From positions 1-43,241 of the IMG/VR virus record IMGVR_UViG_3300044837_000103: a stretch of 43,241 nt of DNA; one strand, written 5' to 3'. The notes beneath the pieces are model-generated. The model saw nothing but the letters and a program-made list of their open reading frames with translations. It was not told the origin of the DNA and ran no database searches. This document shows, one piece after another, positions 21,017-29,323 of this stretch (positions are counted from its first letter, which is position 1; each line of letters opens with the position of its first letter). Made by a program: the position numbers and the translations under genes. The stretch comes from a virus.

Positions 21017-21504
21017 AAAATAAGCTTACACCACTTATATCTTTCTTATTATTCTTACCTCTCCCCCTCTTTTCTCAGACATTTTCTCAAACTTCGACTT
21101 GTACTCTTTCTTCCACCGCCTGTGTAGTCACGATTCAACAACCGGCGGCGCCTCTTAAGAACTACCGTTTTAAATCCTTCTCCATTACATCTACAATTGC
21201 CCTTTCAGTTAATGTTGAAAAAGGGGCTAATCTTGCTACAACCACGGCGGGGACCCCGGCGGTTTTAGATTTACCCACGGGAACTGCTGAGGCTCTTTCA
21301 TTTACTGCTTCAAATGCATCTGCAAATACTGTCGTTGGCACATATCAAGTTGGCGCCGGCGGCGGTTACTCTATTGACCTTTCCTCGATATATTTTCCAG
21401 GAGCGACCGCACAATCAAGCGGCCGTCAGGCTACCACAATTCGAACTTCTGCCGCAACAGGCACGGTATCTATTGTGATAGTATGGCAAGAATTAAGCTC
21501 CTAG
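21013..21504 (+). CDS. Exported small protein of spike cassette 1 (163 aa)
   Basis: The GTG start overlaps the previous stop (GTGA), with GGGGAAG upstream. The N-terminus MKNKLTPLISFLLFLPLPLF then SQT is a clear Sec signal peptide, with cleavage most likely before Q. The mature part is a beta-rich ~140-residue domain with IDLSSIYFP near the end and VSIVIVWQELSS at the C-terminus. It is paralogous to the 161-aa protein at 23966, sharing QQPxxPxKNxRF, FTxSNAxAxxVxGxY, IDLSxxYxP and xIVWQELS. Its last 22 nt overlap the next spike gene. It may chaperone, anchor or be a subunit of the exported spike (inference). Confidence 0.7.
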   Translation: MKNKLTPLISFLLFLPLPLFSQTFSQTSTCTLSSTACVVTIQQPAAPLKNYRFKSFSITSTIALSVNVEKGANLATTTAGTPAVLDLPTGTAEALSFTASNASANTVVGTYQVGAGGGYSIDLSSIYFPGATAQSSGRQATTIRTSAATGTVSIVIVWQELSS

Positions 21505-23969
21505 GAATTTTCCTCTTTTTTACCCTTCCCTCTTTCTCCCAAACCATTATTGCCGGATATGGTTCCTCTGGAACTTCCGGTTCAAATAACGGTATTACAT
21601 CATTAACTGGAGATGTTTCTGCTTCTGGCCCTGGGGCCGCCGCAGCAACTGTAACCGCAATTAATGGTGTAAGTTTAGGTAGTCTTGCTACGGGAGTTCT
21701 CAAGAATACTACAACAACTGGAGTTCCATTTATTTCCAAAGTTGCGCTTACTGAACCGGCAAGTTCGGCAACATTAACTATTGCCAATCTTAAAACTCTT
21801 ACGATTAGTAATACTTTAACTTTTACTGGAACTGATAGTTCTAGTGTTGCCTTTGGAACTGGTGGAACGGTTTTATATAACGGCGGAGCACTTGGAACGC
21901 CGAGTTCTGGTGATGGAACGAATTTTATAAATATTCCCTTATCTTCTTTAACTGGATTAGGGACTTCTGTTGGAACATTTCTTGCCACCCCAACGAGTGC
22001 CAATCTTGCCTCGGCAATAACAAATGAAACAGGGACGGGACTTTTGGTATTTAATAATGGTCCTACATTTATTGCTCCGCTTCTCGGAATTCCGGCATCA
22101 GGAGTGGCAACAAATCTAACCGGATTACCTCTTTCCGGTCTTCTTGCACAATCTGCCGATACTGTTGTTGCAAATGCAACGGGAGGTTCTGCATCTCCAA
22201 CGGCGGTGGCTTGGCCAACAACTGGAACAAATGGCTGTTCTGGAGTTTCTAATGCAATAGGGTATAATACCACTACCCATTCTTTTGTCTGTAATACAAT
22301 TTCTGGCTCCGCCACCAATGTTTTTACCGTAGATAATGTTATTGCTGACGGCGCTGTTGGGGATTGTTCTACAGATGATACGGCGGTTATCCAAACGGCC
22401 CTGACAAATTCCCAAGTCGTATATTTTCCCAAACCAACTACTTGTTATTTTACTACCAATACCCTCTTTGGAAAATCTGACCAATGGATTATTGGAGCAT
22501 CGAGACCGGTAAGTGGAACGAATGGTGGGATAAAATCCAATAATACTATCGCCGATGGTTTAGCCTTTACTAAAAGTGGAACTATTCTTGCAAAATATGT
22601 TTCTGGAGGCTCCGCGACGGGTTCTACAGGGCAAACTTGTAATGTAACAGCGTTTAATGGGACTGTAGGTTCGGGTGCTCTTGGTAAAATTAAACTAACA
22701 GGAAGTAACAGTATTGTTGGTGGAATTATTTCCATGACGGCATATGGAACTGGATATACTGGAACTTCTACACAAGCAACACTTACTACTGATACTGCAA
22801 CCTGTTCGGGAAATATTGTTATCACATCTTCCCTTGGTCAGGGAGCAAGAAATGTTTACATTCAGAATTTAAATATCGCCGACGGTGTTTCTGGTACCAG
22901 AACTTCAGGAAATGGATTGGTTATAGATGGGACCGGGGATGCAGCAATTGCTCATGTAACAAATACTCATGTTTTTGGTTTTGAGAACAGTCTTGATGGG
23001 CTTGGATGGATTAATTCTTCAGTTGATAATTCAAGATTTGATCTTCCATTGAACGATGGGTTACATTTCCATGGACAAACCAATACTGAAGTTGATGTTT
23101 GGTCCACATATGTAGATGCAGCGGCGAGATATGGTTATTACTGTTCAATTTGTAACTATTCCAGATTCATTGGAACATCTAATGACGCTTCTGGTTCGGA
23201 TTGTATGCATTTTGAAACGGCGGACGGGGGACAATCTCGTGGATTAACACTTCAACCCGGCTGCGAATCTACAACAGCGGGTCATGGAATTTCCTTGGAT
23301 GCATCTGGAGTCTCTATTTCTGCAATGGCAATTACAGGAATCCCGGCGGGAAAATCTGTAATCTTCCTAAATGGTGCTGATACAGTTAGTATTGATGGTG
23401 GATATGGTACGGGTGGAGATTATACTGTAAATCTTAATGCCGATCCTGGTCACGGTGGAAATCTAAACAGTATTCGGATTCTTAACCCCATTCACGGCAC
23501 GCCGACCTATAATGATGTCAATAATAGAATTCTTGGACGATTCTATAATTCATCTGAAATTGCAGTTAGTGATTTAACCGGGCTAACTGCTGCATTAACT
23601 ACTCATGCACTATATACCCCGGCCAATTCTGGAAGATACAGGGTATCTTATACCGCCAAAATTACAACTGTAGCTTCCACTGGCGCTGTTACTTCCAATC
23701 TTGGAGGAACAACTGGATTTGTTCTACATTATACAGATTCTGATGATTCCGTCGCCCAAACATTAACACTTCCTGCCACGGCGCAAACTGGAAATACGGT
23801 TACAATTGGTACAGGGAATACTACAAATACCACGACAACGATTTCTCAAGGCTCCGCCGTTGTAAACGCCAAAACTGCCGTGGCTATGACTTATGATTTC
23901 GGTTATGCATCCAATACTGCTGCCCAAATGGCATATTCTATTCATGTTACTGTTGAGATGATGCAATGA
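21483..23969 (+). CDS. Exported tailspike-like protein 1, pectate-lyase type beta-helix (828 aa)
   Basis: The start ATG lies inside the previous gene (22-nt overlap), with no ribosome binding site, so translation may depend on coupling. MARIKLLGIFLFFTLPSFS then QT is a signal peptide. Residues ~30-275 have fibre-like repeats (LGTPSSGDGTNF, GVATNLTGLPLSGL). DGAVGDCSTDDTAVIQ (~287-302) is the entry motif of pectate-lyase-like beta-helix spikes. A Gly/Asn-rich solenoid follows, and the C-terminal ~130 residues form a different beta domain (SGRYRVSYTAKITTVASTGA). Such proteins bind and often cleave surface glycans. The signal peptide is atypical for a virion part assembled in the cytoplasm. Confidence 0.75.
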   Translation: MARIKLLGIFLFFTLPSFSQTIIAGYGSSGTSGSNNGITSLTGDVSASGPGAAAATVTAINGVSLGSLATGVLKNTTTTGVPFISKVALTEPASSATLTIANLKTLTISNTLTFTGTDSSSVAFGTGGTVLYNGGALGTPSSGDGTNFINIPLSSLTGLGTSVGTFLATPTSANLASAITNETGTGLLVFNNGPTFIAPLLGIPASGVATNLTGLPLSGLLAQSADTVVANATGGSASPTAVAWPTTGTNGCSGVSNAIGYNTTTHSFVCNTISGSATNVFTVDNVIADGAVGDCSTDDTAVIQTALTNSQVVYFPKPTTCYFTTNTLFGKSDQWIIGASRPVSGTNGGIKSNNTIADGLAFTKSGTILAKYVSGGSATGSTGQTCNVTAFNGTVGSGALGKIKLTGSNSIVGGIISMTAYGTGYTGTSTQATLTTDTATCSGNIVITSSLGQGARNVYIQNLNIADGVSGTRTSGNGLVIDGTGDAAIAHVTNTHVFGFENSLDGLGWINSSVDNSRFDLPLNDGLHFHGQTNTEVDVWSTYVDAAARYGYYCSICNYSRFIGTSNDASGSDCMHFETADGGQSRGLTLQPGCESTTAGHGISLDASGVSISAMAITGIPAGKSVIFLNGADTVSIDGGYGTGGDYTVNLNADPGHGGNLNSIRILNPIHGTPTYNDVNNRILGRFYNSSEIAVSDLTGLTAALTTHALYTPANSGRYRVSYTAKITTVASTGAVTSNLGGTTGFVLHYTDSDDSVAQTLTLPATAQTGNTVTIGTGNTTNTTTTISQGSAVVNAKTAVAMTYDFGYASNTAAQMAYSIHVTVEMMQ

Positions 23970-24451
23970 AAAAATTATTACTGTTGGTATTATTAACTGG
24001 GGCTCCGCTGTTTTCCCAAACCTATTATTCCTTCTCTGGATCTTATACTGCCAGTGGTAATCCAATTGTATTGACTGTTCAACAACCTATTACTCCGACA
24101 AAAAATTTTCGATTCGTTGGAGTTGAAATTGATAATCAGGATTCTTCGAATGGGATTACATTTACTGCGGAGCGAAATGGTGGAACGGCAACTGTAACCG
24201 CCGGGACATATGTTCCAGTGAATCCTCAGGATGCCCCCGGAACAGCATTAGTTTTTACAACTTCTAATGCCGGTGCTGGATCAGTTATTGGTAATTATTT
24301 TGTAGCCCCGTTGACCTTTCGTGTTATAGATCTTTCAAAAGTTTATCTTCCTTTTGTTACATCTGCACCGACGAATAATTTTACTCTTAGATCTGGGACT
24401 TTTACAGGAACTGTTAAGATAACTATTGTATGGCAAGAACTTTCCAATTAA
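23966..24451 (+). CDS. Exported small protein of spike cassette 2 (161 aa)
   Basis: The ATG overlaps the previous TGA (ATGA). MKKLLLLVLLTGAPLFSQT is a textbook Sec signal with Q after the likely site. The mature domain aligns along its length with the 163-aa protein of cassette 1 (LTVQQPITPTKNFRF, FTTSNAGAGSVIGNYFV, IDLSKVYLP, ITIVWQELSN). Divergence is considerable, so the duplication is not recent. The last 22 nt again contain the start of the following spike gene. The domain is all-beta and may be a jelly-roll or Ig-like fold. Confidence 0.7.
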   Translation: MKKLLLLVLLTGAPLFSQTYYSFSGSYTASGNPIVLTVQQPITPTKNFRFVGVEIDNQDSSNGITFTAERNGGTATVTAGTYVPVNPQDAPGTALVFTTSNAGAGSVIGNYFVAPLTFRVIDLSKVYLPFVTSAPTNNFTLRSGTFTGTVKITIVWQELSN

Positions 24452-26679
24452 TCTGTCTCTTACTCGGTATTGCTATTATAGGGGCAAATCTGGCCGTGTT
24501 TGGACAATTGTCTCAAACTGGCAATGGCACCGGCGCTCCCGGGGCATCTTTACCTTTTACTTATAATCAAGGTTCTACTTTTGCACAAACCCAAACAGGA
24601 CAAAATGCTTTACAGCAATCTTTAAACGTATCTAATTGGGGGGCATGTCCGGGATGCTCTGATACAGATAATCTTACTAATATTACCCATGCTATCCAGT
24701 ATGCTGCACCTTTGGGACAATTGTTAACTTGTCAAGGTGTTTATAATGTAAATGGATCTCTTCCTATTCTTCCGGGAATGGCAATTCGAGGTAATGGTGT
24801 AGGTTTGAATCTTACAGGTTCTGCTCCGGGATGCCAATTTCATGAAACTGATCCTACAAAGCCTATATTTGCAACCGATCCACTGGCTAGAAATTCTATT
24901 GTTGATGTGTATATTGGTTATATTGGACTTGATGCAGGAACAGATGGGCTTAATATTTCAGGTCAAGATTCCTCAAATCCCACGATTGTTTCTGATCCCT
25001 ACATTGAGCATGTTCAGTTTACAAATCAAACTCATGCTAATATTTATGTAAATGGTCATGGTGGATGGCAGAGATTAATAACTAATTTTAATTCTTTTTC
25101 AATGCCCCCTGCCGCTGGCACCTGTAATGTGTTGAAAGATACGGCAGCAGATATTTTTTCCTTCTTGGGAATGTGGCATTCAACTGATGACAAATGGGAT
25201 GGGGGATATCAGAATGTTTGTATTACAAGTGAATCTCCTAGTACTGGAAATTTAATATTTACTCATCCTAGGCTCCAAGGTTCAGTCCGAACCCCGATGG
25301 TTTTTGCTGGTAATATTAATCATGTGGAGATTACTAGGTTAGACTGTGAACTTTTGAATGAATCAACTGTTCCTCTGGTAGTTGCTTATACTTCTGGAAC
25401 TGCCACCGCGACATCACATACAGTTACTGTTGCTTCTGGACTCCATATTGTAAATGGGGATGTTATTACTATCGAGGGTGCGGGAACTTCAGATCCAGTG
25501 TATGGACGCGGCGGGACTACACTGGGTGTAGACTTTTCTACAGTTGTTACTGCCGGCGGCGGCACAACTACACTTACAACAGCCGATGCAATTCCATTAT
25601 CTGTCACCGGGGTTGCCGTTACAAATGCCCAAGATGATATCATAGATTTTGTTCCTTTTTCAACTTCTGGAGCTCCTTTTAATCTCATTTTTAATGATGG
25701 AATTTTTGCTGGCTCAGTTAATTCACGTATTCGTTATTCTGTTAAGATTCCCTTTGGTTCATTTTGGGCTAGATTTAACAATCCTACTCTTTCCATTAAC
25801 TATCCCGTCTATGACCCCGCCAACATTGTTCAAATGAACGGGGCAAAAACTCCACCGATTGGAACAAGTTCTGTCCATAGAATTCCTAAAAATGCACTTG
25901 GAACAGCTGGTTCGATTCAACTTCCTCAAGTTGTTTATGCAATAGATAAACCTTTTGATGGAAATCTCTCATATCCTACTCAAACTCTTGGCAATCCTGG
26001 TATTTATGGTGGTCATGTTACTTGGGGTTGTGGAGATGGAGGAACTACACCAGGAACTCAGGGTTGTGGAGTTTCTGGAGTTTATGGATATGCTTGGTGG
26101 TCTAGAGTTTCTAATTTTTTCCGCCCAATATTTGGGATATCTTGGGATACGGGTACAGTAATGATTGGCCCTAAATTTAACGATTCTGGGAATCATGCTA
26201 ATCTTACTATTGGTCCGGTGGGGGAAAATGTTAATGGCGCTGATAATACTATTACTCTTGCCGCGGGAACTATAGCTTCTGGCCATACGGCGGCGCAAGC
26301 GGGAATTACTTATGTTGATGATGGGCATTTTTATATTGCTGACGGGGGAGGAAACCTTACTAATCTTTTTCAACTTCGTCCAAATATGGGTATGTCCGCA
26401 GCAGTTACAGGAACAGGATGTACTAGTACTGTAACTAGAGATGGTCAAGGTCAAATTGCTGCAAGTGCAGTAACCCCAGGAGTAGGCTGTACAGTTACTT
26501 TTAATCCTTCTGAACCCTGGTATGGAGCATTTCCAAGTTGTACGGCATCGACTAATCAATTAACTGCTGCCGGATCTATTTTGGGAATTGATTCAGCCCA
26601 TTTTGTAATTTCTGGAGTTCCATTTAGTGGTTCAGGTACATTTACAGGAAATCTAACATATGTCTGTGGTGTAAATTAG
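24430..26679 (+). CDS. Exported tailspike/fibre-like protein 2 (749 aa)
   Basis: MARTFQLICLLLGIAIIGAN and LAVFG before QLSQ give a hydrophobic N-terminal signal. Residues ~50-130 (SNWGACPGCSDTDNLTNITH, QYAAPLGQLLTCQGVYNVNG) are a diverged version of the pectate-lyase entry region, followed by beta-helix-like repeats (VDVYIGYIGLDAGTDGLNIS). The C-terminal ~150 residues include GPVGENVNGADNTITLA and IADGGGNLTNLFQL, typical of fibre tip regions. The start lies inside the previous gene by 22 nt, exactly as in cassette 1. It probably recognises a different surface target from spike 1. Confidence 0.7.
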   Translation: MARTFQLICLLLGIAIIGANLAVFGQLSQTGNGTGAPGASLPFTYNQGSTFAQTQTGQNALQQSLNVSNWGACPGCSDTDNLTNITHAIQYAAPLGQLLTCQGVYNVNGSLPILPGMAIRGNGVGLNLTGSAPGCQFHETDPTKPIFATDPLARNSIVDVYIGYIGLDAGTDGLNISGQDSSNPTIVSDPYIEHVQFTNQTHANIYVNGHGGWQRLITNFNSFSMPPAAGTCNVLKDTAADIFSFLGMWHSTDDKWDGGYQNVCITSESPSTGNLIFTHPRLQGSVRTPMVFAGNINHVEITRLDCELLNESTVPLVVAYTSGTATATSHTVTVASGLHIVNGDVITIEGAGTSDPVYGRGGTTLGVDFSTVVTAGGGTTTLTTADAIPLSVTGVAVTNAQDDIIDFVPFSTSGAPFNLIFNDGIFAGSVNSRIRYSVKIPFGSFWARFNNPTLSINYPVYDPANIVQMNGAKTPPIGTSSVHRIPKNALGTAGSIQLPQVVYAIDKPFDGNLSYPTQTLGNPGIYGGHVTWGCGDGGTTPGTQGCGVSGVYGYAWWSRVSNFFRPIFGISWDTGTVMIGPKFNDSGNHANLTIGPVGENVNGADNTITLAAGTIASGHTAAQAGITYVDDGHFYIADGGGNLTNLFQLRPNMGMSAAVTGTGCTSTVTRDGQGQIAASAVTPGVGCTVTFNPSEPWYGAFPSCTASTNQLTAAGSILGIDSAHFVISGVPFSGSGTFTGNLTYVCGVN

Positions 26680-26705
26680 TAGTTAATTCTATATAGGAGA
26701 ATACA

Positions 26706-26933
26706 ATGTCAAAGATGCAAGGTTATTCCAAGCCCGGCGGTAGTTCCAAAGGGAGTTCTGCTCCGGGGCAGTTTGGAAAGATGAGCGGCGCGGGAACAAG
26801 TGAAAACACGATGTCCGAATATGGTCTCACAAGTGGAAAATCCATTAAGGGTAATTCCAAGTTGGATTATACCCAACAGCCCGAAAGTCATAAATTGGCC
26901 CATTCGGATTATGGTGAAATTACTGGAGAATAA
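26706..26933 (+). CDS. Small Gly/Ser/Lys-rich protein (75 aa)
   Basis: ATATAGGAGAATACA gives a good ribosome binding site. The sequence is disordered and repetitive (MSKMQGYSKPGGSSKGSSAP, KMSGAGTSENTMSEY). Such short, flexible proteins between spikes and terminase can be minor virion components. No domain is visible. Confidence 0.55.
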   Translation: MSKMQGYSKPGGSSKGSSAPGQFGKMSGAGTSENTMSEYGLTSGKSIKGNSKLDYTQQPESHKLAHSDYGEITGE

Positions 26934-26934
26934 T

Positions 26935-27168
26935 ATGCCAGAACTAGATTCAAAAGTTGTTCAAGCTCATGCGTTCAATCTGTTCAATATCTTCACTATC
27001 ATTGAACAGGCCGCCGCCGGAGCCGCACAGGCATTACAACCGACGATACCAGGAATTGCAGTGGATATCAATTTAGGAGTCCTATTATTGACTATTATCC
27101 AACAACTTCTACCACATGCTAAAGTTTCTGTAACCTCATTAATGCCAGATCCTGTTGTCACTTCGTAA
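26935..27168 (+). CDS. Small hydrophobic protein (77 aa)
   Basis: The start at 26935 (MPELDSKVVQAHAFNLFNIF) follows GGAGAATAAT; a longer frame from 26800 runs through the previous gene and is rejected. Helices are Ala/Leu-rich (EQAAAGAAQALQP, LGVLLLTIIQQLLPHA). One segment could be membrane-associated. It precedes the 54-aa two-span protein, so a lysis-related pair is conceivable but unproven. Confidence 0.5.
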   Translation: MPELDSKVVQAHAFNLFNIFTIIEQAAAGAAQALQPTIPGIAVDINLGVLLLTIIQQLLPHAKVSVTSLMPDPVVTS

Positions 27169-27186
27169 GGGGGTGATCCGATTCTA

Positions 27187-27205
27187 GGGGGTCATTTTGG
27201 CCCCC
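27187..27205. other. GC-rich hairpin before the two-span membrane protein gene
   Basis: GGGGG (27187-27191) pairs with CCCCC (27201-27205) around TCATTTTGG. It is followed by AAAGTTAT and not by a T-run, so it is not a standard terminator for rightward transcripts. It could stabilise or process the late mRNA or limit translation of the downstream gene. Confidence 0.4.
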
Positions 27206-27225
27206 AAAGTTATAAAGGAAACATT

Positions 27226-27390
27226 ATGACAATCTTTCTTAGTCTTTTAGTCTGTCTTGTTGGTCTTATTATGTATTTTATTGCCACAAATCCTAAAGTA
27301 GATGAATGTGGTAGGATTATGTTTTTCAGTGGGCTTCTGGCATTCTTGCTTCAAGCTTCGCCGGCCCTTTTGAGTGTATTCCCGAAGTAA
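27226..27390 (+). CDS. Two-span membrane protein, candidate holin (54 aa)
   Basis: AAAGGAAACATT precedes the ATG. MTIFLSLLVCLVGLIMYFIA is one transmembrane helix, followed by a short charged turn (TNPKVDECGR) and a second hydrophobic helix (IMFFSGLLAFLLQASPALLS). Small two-span proteins near terminase genes are frequently holins. No endolysin is seen beside it, so the holin label rests on topology and size only. Confidence 0.5.
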   Translation: MTIFLSLLVCLVGLIMYFIATNPKVDECGRIMFFSGLLAFLLQASPALLSVFPK

Positions 27391-27393
27391 CCT

Positions 27394-28917
27394 GTGGATT
27401 CGACAATCTCAGTACCGATGAAGTTCTTAACTCCTGAACAGGAGAAGTTTTTCAATGTAACATTGAAGAATTCTATGTTCTCGGGTGGATTCGGTAATGG
27501 GAAAACAACGGCCGGATGTATGAAATTGGTATATCTTCTGGCCACGTTCCCCAATTATAGGGCTGTTGTGGCACGATATGAGGAATCCAAATTAAAACAG
27601 ACAACAATGGTTACGTTTTATAAAGTATGCCCCCCGGCTCTTTATGATCCTCAGAAAGGTGGAAATCGAGCAGATAGTTTAAATATGCTCCGGCTTGTTA
27701 ATGGTTCACAGGTTCTTTTTATGAATCTAAAAGATACCGATGATGCTATGGTTCGAGGTCTTGAGATTAATAGTGTTCTGGTAGATCAGGCAGAAGAGAT
27801 TTCGGAACAAATGTGGATTATGCTCGCCGCCCGTGTTAATAGATGGGATAGGGCAATAATTCCACAGTATCTATTGGATACAGATCCTGATTGGCCACGT
27901 TTTCCGAATGGTAATTATAAACCGCCGGCTTACATGATGGGCTTGTGTAATCCGGATAGTGAATTGCATTGGATCTATCGACGTTTTCATCCCAAGAGTG
28001 AGCAGTTTCAGAATAAATATCATACCAAGCACATTATGATTGAAGGGGCAACAACTGTTGCCACTATTGATCCTGAATTACTTGAAGATATGATGGAGAA
28101 TGATGATTCTTGGGTAGATAGATTTGTACTGGGCAAATGGGGAATACCAGGCGGAGCAATACATAGAGTCCTGGATGAAAGTATTTTGAAGATAGGGGAA
28201 AATTGTGAATACGATTTCGTTCAAAAGGTCATTTCTCAAGGACATTTGGCACGCGTCTTGGATCACGGTGATAGTGCTCCTACTTGCTGTTTATGGTTTT
28301 CTGCTTTCAAAGGAAACTATTATTGCTATCGTGAATATTATAAACCGAACGCTCTTATAAGTGAACATAGAGCGAATATCGCGGAGCTGTCGGGTAAGGA
28401 AACATATATCAGGAATCTAATTGATCCCCAATGTGCCAAGAAAACTATGCAGAAATATGGTTCTCGATGGTCACATGTGGAAGAGTATATGGATACTATG
28501 ATCGACGCTCCGCCGATATGTTGGCAACCTGGAGATAATAATGAACTTGTTACTAGAAACCGCATATCTGAACTCCTGCGTAAGGATTCAAAAAATATAC
28601 ATCCAACAATGGGGACCCCTGGTGCACCAAAGTTATATTTTATTGAACGTTCCGATGAATGGCCAACGGGTTGTTACCATTCAATCTCTCAATTAAAGGC
28701 ACAAAAGAGAGAAAAAATAGGCTCCGTGGAAGGTAAAGATATGTTCTCGGATGATCGGGAAGAGGGAGTTCCAGATCACGCATATGATCCTTTGAGATAT
28801 TATGTCGCGGATCATAATATCTCCCCGGCGGCGCCCAAGAGAGCACATAATCCAAATAGTTTTATGGCTATAAGAAAGAATTTTCTAGAATATCAGAGGA
28901 ATGTGGCATTGATATAA
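27394..28917 (+). CDS. Terminase large subunit (507 aa)
   Basis: Walker A is GGFGNGKTT (residues 31-39) and Walker B is VLVDQAEE (128-135). A GLCNPDS segment fits the ATPase coupling region. The nuclease domain has VLDHGDSAPTCC, RNLIDPQ and DHAYDPLRYYVAD, the spaced acidic residues of the RNase H-like fold. It packages DNA into the prohead through the portal encoded downstream. The indicated start is GTG; the ATG nine codons later (27418) is also possible because neither has a clear ribosome binding site. Confidence 0.92.
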   Translation: MDSTISVPMKFLTPEQEKFFNVTLKNSMFSGGFGNGKTTAGCMKLVYLLATFPNYRAVVARYEESKLKQTTMVTFYKVCPPALYDPQKGGNRADSLNMLRLVNGSQVLFMNLKDTDDAMVRGLEINSVLVDQAEEISEQMWIMLAARVNRWDRAIIPQYLLDTDPDWPRFPNGNYKPPAYMMGLCNPDSELHWIYRRFHPKSEQFQNKYHTKHIMIEGATTVATIDPELLEDMMENDDSWVDRFVLGKWGIPGGAIHRVLDESILKIGENCEYDFVQKVISQGHLARVLDHGDSAPTCCLWFSAFKGNYYCYREYYKPNALISEHRANIAELSGKETYIRNLIDPQCAKKTMQKYGSRWSHVEEYMDTMIDAPPICWQPGDNNELVTRNRISELLRKDSKNIHPTMGTPGAPKLYFIERSDEWPTGCYHSISQLKAQKREKIGSVEGKDMFSDDREEGVPDHAYDPLRYYVADHNISPAAPKRAHNPNSFMAIRKNFLEYQRNVALI

Positions 28918-29132
28918 TGAAGGGATTAATACTATCAGTTCTATTACTTGGACAAGGGGTACTTCCATTACCTTGTCCTAATTCTCCGTTGCCTCCCCCT
29001 TGCCCCGCCGATGGATCTCCATGTGGGCCGAATTTATTTCTCGTTACTATTTATGTTCCTGTGTATATTCCACTTTACGGGGTCTTTAACTATGTTCATC
29101 AATATTGCTCCCCGGGAAATGTGCCTCATTAA
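28917..29132 (+). CDS. Small Pro/Cys-rich exported or membrane protein (71 aa)
   Basis: TAATG overlap with the terminase gene. MKGLILSVLLLGQGVLPLP is a signal-like hydrophobic start. A cysteine/proline-rich stretch follows (CPNSPLPPPCPADGSPCGPN), then a second hydrophobic, Tyr-rich segment (LFLVTIYVPVYIPLYGVFNY). Spacing suggests a small envelope protein or lipoprotein-like peptide. A role as a spanin or envelope partner is possible but there is no defining motif. Confidence 0.5.
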   Translation: MKGLILSVLLLGQGVLPLPCPNSPLPPPCPADGSPCGPNLFLVTIYVPVYIPLYGVFNYVHQYCSPGNVPH

Positions 29133-29323
29133 TGTTACCCCAAATTCCTAAATTACCGGCAATTGGTGGAGGATCTAAACTTCCAGCCGTTGGGAAATCC
29201 GGCGGGGCACATTCTCCTTTGCCTGGGACAAAACTTGAAATTAAACCAATGATTAAGTCTTTCAATGACTTTAAGAAAGTTCACTTTGCTCCCTTGGCGG
29301 GGCAGAGATTGAATCTTAAATAA
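29132..29323 (+). CDS. Small basic protein (63 aa)
   Basis: The ATG overlaps the previous TAA (TAATG). MLPQIPKLPAIGGGSKLPAV is a Pro/Gly/Lys-rich disordered sequence ending in a basic helix (MIKSFNDFKKVHFAPLAGQR). It ends with TAATG into the portal gene. Similar small basic peptides occur at 20879 and 31239. It could be a head-associated peptide. Confidence 0.5.
   Translation: MLPQIPKLPAIGGGSKLPAVGKSGGAHSPLPGTKLEIKPMIKSFNDFKKVHFAPLAGQRLNLK

Noticed and set aside
21470-22432. Long minus-strand frame (320 codons) opposite spike 1
   Set aside because: It mirrors the Thr/Gly/Ala-rich coding sequence of the spike, has Val/Pro-rich composition typical of antisense, and has no ribosome binding site or operon partner.
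25969-26559. Minus-strand frame (196 codons) opposite spike 2
   Set aside because: Ser/Thr/Cys/Arg-rich antisense translation of Gly/Asn-rich repeats; no start signal and no neighbours on that strand.
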